From assembly GCA_026770585.1 (NCBI GenBank), contig MU646510.1:464455-475427 (forward strand): a stretch of 10,973 nt of DNA, given 5' to 3'. This document shows, piece by piece, positions 6,601 through 9,402 of this stretch (the first letter of the stretch is position 1; the number at the start of each line of letters is the position of its first letter). The notes beneath the pieces were generated by a model that was not told the origin of the DNA, ran no database searches, and worked only from the letters and a program-made list of their open reading frames with translations. The DNA comes from Baffinella frigidus (Eukaryota; Cryptophyceae; Cryptomonadales; Baffinellaceae). Position numbers and translations under genes: made by a program.

Positions 6601-8076
6601 AGATTTACTCGGACAGAGCTAGGATCAGCCTACCCACTTGGCAGCCACCGGGGTCTTCACGAATGCAGTCCATCTAAACGATTTGTACTAGAATCTTATC
6701 CATTGCTATGGGTTCCAACCGGAATTTCCCCCGAGAATCCGGGGCGAAATATCTTGGGTCGCTGTTAAGTGTAAACCCTGGACGTGAGGCTTGGTTTCAG
6801 GGGCGGGCAGTATCCCTTAAGTGACCAGGCCTCCAAATTTGGGGGCCTGAGGTCCTAGGCTGGTCCTAGGGCCCTACGGTAGGGTGTATGAGCCTACTGG
6901 GCACTTAAGGGATATGCTGACCACTGAACCCCATAAAGCGGCGTTACGAGTTTGGCCTGGAAGACTTTCAAACCTTGCTTGTAAACAGAACAAAAGTCAC
7001 CCCCCCCCTAGAATTATACCCCAACGTTGTGGAAATTGGGGGCCGGGAGAAAAACAAAAGGCCTTTTGAAAATCTGGGTGTTGGGTAGCAGGTCTGGGAA
7101 GCGCCGGCAATTCACTGGCAAGGAACTGGCGATGCATGAAGACGGCACGGTCGCTTGTGAGGACGCATCCCTAATCGAAAATGCCCCAGAGCACTTTTCG
7201 AGTCACCTCCAAGGGCTAGTGGCAGCCTGCACTTGCACCTTGGGCCAGAGCAGCGGTCAAGTTTGTTCCACTTCCACTAGCCCTTGGAGGTGACTCAAAT
7301 AGTGCTCTGGGGCATTTTCGATTTGCCTTGGATCGGGGTCAAACGTGACCCCGATCCAAGGTAAAATCAAGGACCTTCCAGGGCACTATTTGAGGCACTT
7401 GGGATGGTTGGTGGCTGGGCCGGGTCATGCAAAAAGCTTTCACGCGTGAGCCCCTTAAGGTGCTCACGCGTGAGGACTTACTTGAGCCGTTGATTGTCAA
7501 ACGTGTAGTAAAGTGGAGGCAGTGATTGTTTTAAAATCTTAAAACCCCCTTTTAACCATCAATGGCTCAAGTAAGGTGCCCACGCGTGAAGACCTTAAGG
7601 GGCTCACGCGTGAAAGCTTGTGGTGTTACGGGCCCGCTTCGGGGCGAGAGCACCGGAATCCACACGGTCGACTACCAGGGTTTCGGGACCCCAGCTATCC
7701 GCAGGCTACGTAACCAAATTTGCATGGGAAAGGCCTAGAGTTGATTTCCTCGGGGAATGTTGACTTCTGATGAAAGGTTGGTAGTCCACCGTGTGGTAGA
7801 CTACTCGAGGCTAGAGGTGTTACTATTTTAAAACAGGGATTCGTTTACAAGTGATGGGGAAAAAAGAGGCGTGTAGTAATTTTCACACGAATAGGGGCGT
7901 TTGGTCACGTTGCTGGTGGAATTCCCCCAGCAACGTGACCAAACCTGCCTGTGACTGGTACTAAATTTAACAACCCCACATTTAAAATGGTCCCATTTCT
8001 AGCCTCGAGTGGGGGCGCGCGGCACCTGGAAGTGCTTGTTTTTGTTGGCCTTGTAGATCTCCTTTATATCCACCGT
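554..8076 (-). CDS. MDP-1-type HAD phosphatase, C-terminal part, four spliced exons
   Basis: The exons are 8026-8076, 4290-4341, 1269-1342 and 554-610, read on the minus strand. They splice in frame (phases 0, 1, 0) through three GT-AG introns of 3684, 2947 and 658 bp into 77 codons and a TGA stop. The product shows EIYKANKNKHF, then KTGIPYEDMIFFDN, then LGVTCIYTPKGMT, then AWEQGL. This order matches the C-terminal half of magnesium-dependent phosphatase-1 proteins of the HAD superfamily, soluble hydrolases that remove phosphate from small phosphorylated substrates or protein adducts. FFDN corresponds to the acidic HAD motif IV, usually FFDD or FFDN, and the motif III lysine should lie in the KANKNKHF segment. 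The catalytic DxD exon at the N-terminus was not found. Third positions are mostly C or G. The family call rests on motif order remembered from the family and was not searched. Whether the gene is intact is unknown. Confidence 0.82.
611..1268 (-). repeat. Intron 3, almost wholly degenerate TTTAGGG telomeric repeat
   Basis: From about 618 to 1262 the plus strand is a near-continuous run of TTTAGGG and variants (TTTGGGG, TGTAGGG, TTCAGGG). Cleaner TTTAGGG runs lie near 885-915 and 1165-1200. On the gene's sense strand this reads CCCTAAA. The tract is bounded by a GTTAAC donor after exon 3 and an AACGCAG acceptor before exon 4, so nearly the entire 658-bp intron is telomere-like repeat. Its degeneracy and internal position show it is interstitial, not a live chromosome end. 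CTAAA within the repeat resembles a branch-site core (inference). Confidence 0.88.
1269..1342 (-). CDS. Phosphatase exon 3 (LGVTCIYTPKGMT)
   Basis: The exon begins with two bases that complete the Asn codon split from exon 2 (FFD-N), then encodes ENHNCVNVQ, PLGVTCIYTP and KGMTQ. In MDP-1-type phosphatases this segment directly follows the FFDD/FFDN motif and forms the strand and turn with the conserved LGVT and GMT. The acceptor is CTCCGTGGCAG and the donor is CAG followed by GTTAAC. Codon use (AAC TGC GTC AAC GTG ... ATC TAC ACC CCC AAG) contrasts sharply with the surrounding repeat. The first 14 exon bases plus the acceptor are copied at 1779-1819. Confidence 0.85.
1329..1370 (-). repeat. 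Acceptor junction of exon 3, duplicated at 1779-1819
   Basis: About 41 bases covering the last 28 bases of intron 2 and the first 14 of exon 3 recur in the same orientation at 1779-1819, with roughly four mismatches. The copy keeps TCCGTGGCAG followed by ATGA and AACCACAAC, so it is a complete decoy 3' splice site 450 bases inside the intron. A foldback element (1505-1672) and a CCTA module lie between the two copies. Confidence 0.85.
1371..1453 (-). repeat. CCTA-rich module with TTATGAG tail, copy 2 (inverted)
   Basis: The segment contains CTACAGGGGTACC and CTCATAAGAA, a run of Cs, and CCCTACAGTAGGG (1416-1428). It is the reverse complement of the module at 327-403. Its own CCTAGGACC...GGTCCTAGG ends allow it to fold back. 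It abuts the duplicated exon 3 acceptor. Confidence 0.7.
1505..1672. repeat. Foldback element, arms about 50 bp
   Basis: TCCTAG...TATCTCAGAAAAGGG on the left pairs with CCCTTTTCTGAGATA...CTAGGA on the right. Pairing continues inward through 1566-1580 against 1599-1613 (14 of 15), leaving a loop of about 18 bases. GTCCTAG/CTAGGAC forms the ends, and CAGGCTCG/CGAGCCTG (1497-1504, 1684-1691) extends the symmetry outside. No ORF. Confidence 0.85.
1779..1819 (-). repeat. Decoy copy of exon 3 acceptor
   Basis: This is a near copy of 1329-1370. Reading from the copied acceptor gives D-E-N-H-N in the exon 3 frame and then loses all resemblance to the protein. It is therefore a fragment of the junction, not a second full exon. 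Use of this site would give a transcript lacking the LGVT segment. Confidence 0.75.
1837..2003. repeat. Foldback element with TTTGTACCAG core
   Basis: The 50-bp arms at 1837-1886 and 1954-2003 match at 48 of 50. Inside them TTTGTACCAG (1889-1898) pairs with CTGGTACAAA (1932-1941). The loop carries AATCGTTTAGATGGAC, the reverse complement of the GTCCATCTAAACGATT core of the 138-bp repeat family at 4118, 6634 and 8463. Confidence 0.92.
2249..2400. repeat. CCTA module and GCGTGTCC end motif
   Basis: GGCGCGTGTCCTCAC (about 2249-2263) belongs to a recurring end motif. It is followed by a CCTA-rich stretch with GCCTACTGTAGGC (2360-2372) and CCTACGG. Another copy of the core, CCCACAGTAGGG, is at 2207-2218. 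No coding signal is seen between 2004 and 2550. Confidence 0.5.
2550..2642 (+). repeat. CCTA-rich module with TTATGAG tail, copy 3
   Basis: CCTACGATCCTACAGCAGG leads into GATTTCTTATGAGAGAGG and TACCCTTGTA (2613-2640). It has the same order and orientation as 327-403. Two small hairpins follow: GGGGGG/CCCCCC (about 2673-2688) and CCCCTTT/AAAAGGGG (about 2686-2702). Confidence 0.65.
2772..2950. repeat. Foldback element, 32-bp arms
   Basis: Arms 2772-2803 and 2919-2950 match at 30 of 32; the key stretch is GCGAACAGAATAAA against TTTATTCTGTTCGC. The interior carries GAAAATTACTACAC (2889-2902), the reverse complement of the GTGTAGTAATTTTC core also found in the foldbacks at 6326 and 7803. Confidence 0.9.
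2985..3088. repeat. Foldback element with GTAACCTCG stem
   Basis: AGTAACCTCGTGCCTGGT (3011-3027) pairs with ACCAGGCGCGAGGTTACT (3038-3055). Outer pairing continues through TACCAGG/CCTGGTG. TTTGTACCAG (2991-3000) lies in the left arm, and GTGTAGTAAAG (3088-3098) sits at the right edge. Confidence 0.85.
3205..3418. repeat. Foldback element with nested palindrome
   Basis: Arms 3205-3236 and 3390-3418 share CCAGCAACCCGT-GCAG-TTATA, with a three-base insertion on the left. Inside are CTGTAGTAAAGTTC (3250-3263) and a perfect small hairpin, CCCTACGGT (3313-3321) against ACCGTAGGG (3327-3335). CCCGAGGCGGG (3185-3195) stands just outside the left end. Confidence 0.85.
3466..3590. repeat. Compound foldback built of TTAAGTCAAC arms
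   Basis: TTTCGCCTAAGTCAAC (3466-3481) pairs with GTTGACTTAGCTGAAA (3575-3590). A second pair, CCAGCGCCTTAAGTCAA, pairs with GTTGACTTAGGTGAGCTGG. The centre holds GTCCATCTAAACGA (3531-3544), the start of the 138-bp family core. TAAGTCAACTCCCCTTGAAA recurs at about 5235. Confidence 0.8.
3629..3728. repeat. CCTA module between GACACGCGCC and GCGTGCCTC ends
   Basis: The segment carries CCTAGGGCGG, CCCTACTGTAGG (3677-3688) and CTACGGCGTAGCG. It ends in GCGTGCCTCAACCTCGAGTA (3701-3720). A perfect hairpin CCCCTGT/ACAGGGG (3722-3737) follows. The same end motif recurs near 4884-4906, 5136-5160 and 5374-5400. Confidence 0.55.
3751..3898. repeat. Foldback element, 31-bp arms, AT-rich
   Basis: Arms 3751-3781 and 3868-3898 match at 28 of 31 (ACATGTTTAATT against AATTAAACATGT). 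The interior is AT-rich and includes GGGCCC. CCCGAGGCGGG (3906-3916) lies eight bases outside the right end. Confidence 0.88.
3973..4021 (-). repeat. Decoy copy of exon 2 donor region
   Basis: This copy repeats 4259-4307 in the same orientation with scattered changes (AGTGAAGTGGG, GGGGGAG, GCGAC/GCGAGAC, AGAAGATC). The original covers the end of exon 2, the GT donor and the first part of intron 2. In the copy the donor dinucleotide is still present but the FFD codons are degraded. The A-family element at 4118-4255 lies between copy and original. Confidence 0.75.
4118..4255 (+). mobile_element. 138-bp terminal-inverted-repeat element, copy 1
   Basis: The ends CCACTCAGCCGCCACC (4118-4133) and GGTGGCTGCTGAGTGG (4240-4255) are 15 of 16 inverted. 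Inside come GTCCATCTAAACGATTTC, GGTACAAATCTTATCC, TTCCAACCGGAAT and a small hairpin CGCCCG/CGGGCG. Copies with the same order lie at 6634-6771 and, inverted, at 8463-8607. It has no coding capacity, so it is best read as a non-autonomous MITE-like element. No clear target-site duplication is seen. Confidence 0.85.
4290..4341 (-). CDS. Phosphatase exon 2 (KTGIPYEDMIFFD)
   Basis: The exon encodes SLHKKTGIPYEDMIFFD plus the first base of Asn. KTGIP followed by a short linker and MIFFD(D/N) is a hallmark stretch of MDP-1-type HAD phosphatases, and the aspartate belongs to the metal-binding motif IV. The acceptor CACTGGCAG precedes it. The donor is GT at 4289-4288 (GTCGCG). The only ORF over it runs on into the intron, so splicing is needed. 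The second telomere-like tract begins about 15 bases upstream of the acceptor. Confidence 0.87.
4357..4856 (-). repeat. Second interstitial TTTAGGG telomere-like tract
   Basis: About 500 bp of TTTAGGG and variants lie on the plus strand, with the same orientation as the first tract. The cleanest runs are near 4590-4640 and 4755-4795. The tract ends abruptly at about 4856 and starts within 15 bases of the exon 2 acceptor. Its interstitial position and many TTTGGGG, TTCAGGG and TTTAGTG variants argue against an active telomere. Confidence 0.93.
4884..5160. repeat. Foldback with perfect 29-bp arms and GCGTGTCCT ends
   Basis: Arms 4918-4946 and 5057-5085 are identical over 29 bases in inverted orientation (CCAGCCCTCACGG...). 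Outer symmetry continues: AGGACACGCA (4895-4904) against TGCGTGTCCT (5136-5145). The interior contains ACGTACCAG (4953-4961) and a small hairpin around GCCGGAATCCGGC. Confidence 0.9.
5157..5221. repeat. Short CCCTAA-like stretch and CCACCCTG hairpin
   Basis: AACCCTAACCCC...CCCCTAAAC (5157-5187) is a few degenerate telomeric units in the orientation opposite to the two large tracts. It is followed by a tight hairpin, CCACCCTG with loop GAAG and CAGGGTGG (about 5200-5219). Confidence 0.6.
5222..5548. other. Repeat fragments, no gene
   Basis: The stretch holds TTAAGTCAACTCCCCTTGAA (5235-5254, also at 3472), CTGGTACAAA (5312-5321), GTGGTACAAA (5342-5351), the GGTGCGTGTC...CGCGAGTAA motif (5374-5399) and a small ACCCGT/ACGGGT hairpin near 5436-5450. 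It looks like fragments of the same element pool. Confidence 0.5.
5549..5737. repeat. Imperfect foldback with inner GCGACAC hairpin
   Basis: Arms 5549-5589 and 5696-5737 are about 80% alike in inverted orientation (AAAGCC, GGAAGT-TCAAAA, GACAC). A perfect GCGACAC/GTGTCGC hairpin with a four-base loop lies at 5685-5702. The overlapping 68- and 87-residue ORFs follow from this symmetry and match no family. Confidence 0.7.
5762..5857 (+). repeat. Perfect 48-bp tandem duplication
   Basis: The 48-bp unit starting GGGACGGCGAGTGTCG and containing TTCGCGAGTAAC is present twice, identical, at 5762-5809 and 5810-5857. Because 48 is a multiple of three, it yields a duplicated 16-residue peptide in an ORF, which is not evidence of a gene. 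Perfect identity among old, diverged repeats suggests a recent duplication. Confidence 0.95.
5858..6126. other. No recognised feature
   Basis: I see no exon-like codon pattern, strong inverted repeat or tandem repeat here beyond short GGCCTAG and GGGCCC motifs. It may be a decayed element. Confidence 0.4.
6128..6303. repeat. Foldback element with TTTGTACCAG centre
   Basis: GCGTTTGCGGTAAT, GTTGTCCGT and TTGGACGTGC on the left (6131-6165) pair with the right arm ending ACCGCAAACGCTCT (6303), with a few mismatches. TTTTCCGG is iterated in the left arm. TTTGTACCAG (6190-6199) sits in the loop, followed by TCCATTTAAAT. Confidence 0.9.
6326..6459. repeat. Two-tier foldback with GTGTAGTAATTTTC arms
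   Basis: The outer arms 6326-6348 and 6437-6459 match at 21 of 23 (CGAGTATTTGA). The inner arms 6372-6390 and 6414-6432 are perfect over 19 bases and consist of GCAACGAAAATTACTACAC and its complement. The loop itself contains TGACT/AGTCA. Confidence 0.92.
6495..6620. repeat. Foldback with nested AAATACATTT hairpin
   Basis: Arms 6495-6523 and 6592-6620 match at 27 of 29 (AGCTCTGTCCGAGTAAA...GGGCGCGTC). A second hairpin, AAAATACATTTT against AAAATGTATTT (6526-6555), is nested off-centre, and TTTGTACTGG follows (6558-6567). Confidence 0.92.
6634..6771 (+). mobile_element. 138-bp terminal-inverted-repeat element, copy 2
   Basis: The ends CCACTTGGCAGCCACCG and GGGTCGCTGTTAAGTG are imperfect inverted repeats. 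The core runs GCAGTCCATCTAAACGATTT, GTACTAGAATCTTATCC, TTCCAACCGGAATTTCCCCC, closely following copies 1 and 3. Its length equals copy 1. It is non-coding and begins 14 bases after the previous foldback. Confidence 0.85.
6811..6914. repeat. Foldback with CCTTAAGTG arms and 24-bp palindrome
   Basis: TATCCCTTAAGTGACCAG (6811-6828) pairs with CTGGGCACTTAAGGGATA (6897-6914) at 17 of 18. Inside is a near-perfect 24-bp palindrome centred on AAATTT (6826-6849), then a CCTA module with CCCTACGGTAGGG (6872-6884). Confidence 0.85.
6915..7172. other. No clear feature, weak inverted symmetry
   Basis: A loose inverted similarity links the AGACTTTCAAACC region (about 6961) with the GGCCTTTTGAAAATCT region (about 7060). 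A run of Cs lies at about 7001-7008. ORFs here lack the GC-ending codon pattern of the phosphatase exons. Confidence 0.35.
7173..7402. repeat. Triple-arm nested foldback
   Basis: Arms 7173-7222 and 7274-7323 match at 48 of 50. Directly after comes a perfect 16-bp-arm hairpin with loop AACG (7326-7361). A third, diverged arm in the first orientation follows (about 7375-7402, CCAGGGCACTATTTGAG). The middle arm can therefore pair with either neighbour, giving two mutually exclusive folds. Confidence 0.92.
7434..7619. repeat. Foldback with four TCACGCGTGA-type palindromes
   Basis: Arms of about 62 bp (7434-7495 and 7557-7619) begin and end with AAGCTT and share CTTACTTGAGCC. Each arm carries two 10-bp palindromes: TCACGCGTGA at 7440-7449, 7464-7473 and 7604-7613, and CCACGCGTGA at 7580-7589. 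The loop contains CGTGTAGTAAAG (7502-7513) and GTTTTAAAATCTTAAAAC. Confidence 0.92.
7662..7794. repeat. Foldback with short 16-bp arms
   Basis: ACACGGTCGACTACCA (7662-7677) pairs with TGGTAGTCCACCGTGT (7779-7794) at 15 of 16. The interior shows no strong structure. GTGGTAGACTACTC directly after repeats part of the arm. Confidence 0.75.
7803..8010. repeat. Foldback element next to exon 1 donor
   Basis: The outer arms ACTCGAGGCTAG...ATTTTA (7803-7830) and TTAAAAT...CTAGCCTCGAGT (7982-8010) enclose an inner perfect 18-bp pair (7899-7916 and 7927-7944) around GGAATTCC. GTGTAGTAATTTTC lies between the arm sets (7871-7884). The element starts 15 bases inside intron 1. Confidence 0.9.
8026..8076 (-). 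CDS. Phosphatase exon 1 of the confident set (EIYKANKNKHFQ)
   Basis: The 17-codon exon encodes TVDIKEIYKANKNKHFQ. EIYxxNKxxHF is the conserved stretch before the KTGIP segment in MDP-1-type phosphatases, with the HAD motif III lysine expected here. The acceptor is CCCGTTTGCAG and the donor is CAG then GTGCCG. It joins exon 2 in phase 0. Codons are GAG ATC TAC AAG GCC AAC ... CAC TTC CAG. A perfect 14-bp CACGTG-centred palindrome (8095-8108) lies 18 bases upstream of the acceptor. Confidence 0.8.
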
Positions 8077-8190
8077 CTGCAAACGGGGTGAGGTCGGTCA
8101 CGTGACCGTGTCACGGTAAGGGGTTATTCATCGTTTGGCAACCCCCCGAATCGTACCGGATGTCGCCGGGAACCGTGCGACGCCCGGTAC

Positions 8191-8283
8191 AAACCCCGCA
8201 GCGGGAATACGCCGCGAAGCGTAGCTCGCCGTCGGGGCATGCATGCGGTCAGCGTCTTTAAAAAAGAGTCTGCACAGGCCCGC
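8191..8283 (-). CDS. Candidate upstream phosphatase exon, uncertain
   Basis: After a pyrimidine-rich TTTTTCGTTCCTGAG acceptor the minus strand reads AGLCRLFFKDADRMHAP and on to a possible TTT/GTACCG donor, phase 0 at both ends. A C-x-LF-x-x-D-x-x-M pattern suits the region between the ASRT motif and EIY in MDP-1-type proteins, and the 31-residue length is right. Against it, the codon use is less GC-ending (TTT TTT AAA GAC GCT). The acceptor also falls within a copy of the dispersed GAGGCGGG repeat motif (8279-8289). Other donors are possible. Confidence 0.3.
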
Positions 8284-8315
8284 CTCAGGAACGAAAAATC
8301 CACGAAATGCCAAAC

Positions 8316-8434
8316 GCCTATGCTGGCGGTGGACTTATTTGGACGTGACTCTGGTACAAAACACAACAATCAGTGGTTTGAAACGGTTGTACAGCCCTGT
8401 ATTGCGTCCAAATAAGACAACCGCTAGCGTAGGC
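8316..8434. repeat. Foldback with CTGGTACAAA core
   Basis: Arms 8316-8345 and 8405-8434 match at 26 of 30 (GCCTA-GCT-GCGG, CTTATTTGGACG). CTGGTACAAA (8351-8360) lies just inside the left arm and pairs roughly with GGTTGTACAGCC. Confidence 0.88.
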
Positions 8435-8462
8435 TTTCTCAATGAACACCCAACATGGCCAC

Positions 8463-8607
8463 CCACTTAGCCGCGGCCGAGTTCATTTCCCCCCGGATTT
8501 ATAAATCCGGGGGAAATGCGGTTAGAATCCAGTGCAGATGGATAAGATTATAGCACAAATAGTTTCGATGGACTGTATCCGTGAAGCGCCCGGTGGCTGC
8601 TAAGTGG
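8463..8607 (-). mobile_element. 145-bp terminal-inverted-repeat element, copy 3 (inverted)
   Basis: Read on the minus strand it starts CCACTTAGCAGCCACCGGG and continues CAGTCCATCGAAACTATTTG, ATAATCTTATCC, TTCTAACCGCATTTCCCCC. It ends CCGCGGCTAAGTGG. Order and content follow copies at 4118 and 6634. It carries a long internal palindrome (8484-8518) around ATTTATAAAT. It lies between the two uncertain upstream exons. Confidence 0.85.
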
Positions 8608-8663
8608 ATGTGCATGTCCAGGCTCCGAGGGCTTGTGTGTCAGCTCTGTTGCTGAGAGGGTAC

Positions 8664-8708
8664 CGCACGCATGGTTTTGAGCTTCCGCAGGCCCCTCCAC
8701 ACAGCGGG
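8664..8708 (-). CDS. Candidate upstream phosphatase exon (LRKLKTM)
   Basis: After a GTTTTCCCTCGGTAG acceptor the minus strand reads PAVWRGLRKLKTMRA up to a GCG/GTACCC donor. A proline-led helix with LxxLKxM precedes the ASRT motif in MDP-1-type phosphatases, and codons such as GTG TGG AGG GGC CTG CGG AAG CTC match the other exons. Splicing straight to exon 1 would omit the ASRT segment. The next bases in another frame read VRYPLSNRADTQALGAW, resembling that missing segment, so a one-base frameshift (decay or assembly error) is possible. The acceptor region is copied in the long inverted repeat to the right. Confidence 0.45.
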
Positions 8709-8740
8709 CTACCGAGGGAAAACATGGCCAACTCTAAGCC

Positions 8741-8858
8741 ATTTTCCGTTACCTTATCCGCAGGAACCCCCCTATGACCCTACGCTATTGCCTACCGTAG
8801 GGTCGTAGGTCTTATCTCTTAAGGCTTATTCGAAATCCCTTCGAAGCCCGCTGTGCGG
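8741..8858 (+). repeat. Left arm of long inverted repeat
   Basis: About 118 bases, inverted and clearly homologous to 9403-9519. Shared blocks are ATTTTCCGTTACCTTATCCG, AACCCCCCTATG, GCCTACCGTAGGG-type core (8790-8802), CTTATC-CTTA and CCGCTGTG. The inner end (8837-8858) resembles, inverted, the acceptor of the candidate exon at 8664-8708. Confidence 0.92.
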
Positions 8859-8982
8859 CTGCATGCCAGACCCTTCAATGCAATCGGAGACCTGTTGGAG
8901 AGAGAGGGATCCAACGCGGAAGAGATCCATACACTCAATAATCCATAGGAGATACCGTAGGAACACAGGCTGGTCCTACGGA

Positions 8983-9199
8983 TATCCTAACCGACAACCT
9001 AACCGATTGTTTGTCACGACGTGTTATCCCAACCGCGATGTGTTATTCTAGCCGATTGGTTGTCAGCAACCAGCTATCCTAACCGATTTTTGGTCAGCGA
9101 TCCGTTATCCTAACCGATTGTTGGTCAGCGACCTGTTATCCTAACCGATTGTTTGTCAGCAACCTGCTATCCTAACCGGATTATTGGTGAGCAACCTGT
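8983..9199 (+). repeat. 31-bp minisatellite
   Basis: Five units with a 31-bp period (TATCCTAACCGATTGTTTGT + CAGCAACCTG + T) run from 9044 to 9199, the last being 32 bp. Two or three shortened, diverged units run from 8983. The last unit merges into the right copy of the 47-bp direct repeat. Confidence 0.92.
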
Positions 9200-9244
9200 T
9201 GGAGAGAGAGGGATCCCGCGCGGAAGAGATCCATGCACTCTTCT

Positions 9245-9400
9245 GCCCAGTCCGGCTCGTCCGTGCACGACACATACGCCACCTGAAAGAGAGACCTTTC
9301 TTATTAGTAACACGCGAGCCCATCAATAAAAAACAAAGTGCGGTTATTACGGATCGAAACCAACTCGGCCATCAATGCCAGGACGTTGATGAAAACCAAC
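9245..9400 (+). repeat. Direct repeat unit D, copy 1
   Basis: GCCCAG-CCGGCTC...GCCACCTG (9245-9285) and TACGGATCGAAACCAAC...GATGAAAACCAAC (9348-9400) recur in order at 9522-9562 and 9651-9697. The right arm of the long inverted repeat lies exactly between the two D copies. Confidence 0.85.
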
Positions 9401-9402
9401 CA

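Larger units (their letters stand above)
4342..8025 (-). other. Intron 1, 3.7 kb of telomeric repeat and foldbacks
   Basis: The donor is GTGCCG after exon 1 (8025 downwards) and the acceptor is GGCAG before exon 2. In sense order it holds about a dozen different foldback elements, then a TTTAGGG-like tract at the 3' end. No protein-coding signal of the exon type was seen inside on either strand. Confidence 0.75.
8859..9402. repeat. Spacer of long inverted repeat: minisatellite and direct repeats
   Basis: The spacer holds a 47-bp direct repeat (8890-8936 and 9194-9240, about three mismatches; ACCTGTTGGAGAGAGAGGGA) flanking the 31-bp minisatellite. A segment starting GCCCAGTCCGGCTCG (9245) follows and recurs at 9522. 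No protein match is evident. Confidence 0.8.

Noticed and set aside
7219-7245. Inverted copy of the exon 2 acceptor (GGCAGCCTGCACTTG)
   Set aside because: The similarity to GGCAGAGCCTGCACAAG is short and gapped; too weak to count as a junction copy.
7440-7613. ACGCGT cell-cycle promoter boxes
   Set aside because: The sites are part of foldback arms inside an intron, with no gene start nearby.
8095-8108. CACGTG palindrome as a promoter element
   Set aside because: It sits just upstream of a splice acceptor inside the gene; a single 14-bp palindrome is weak evidence for a promoter.
8983-9199. CRISPR array
   Set aside because: Units are contiguous 31-bp tandem copies without unique spacers, in a eukaryotic context.
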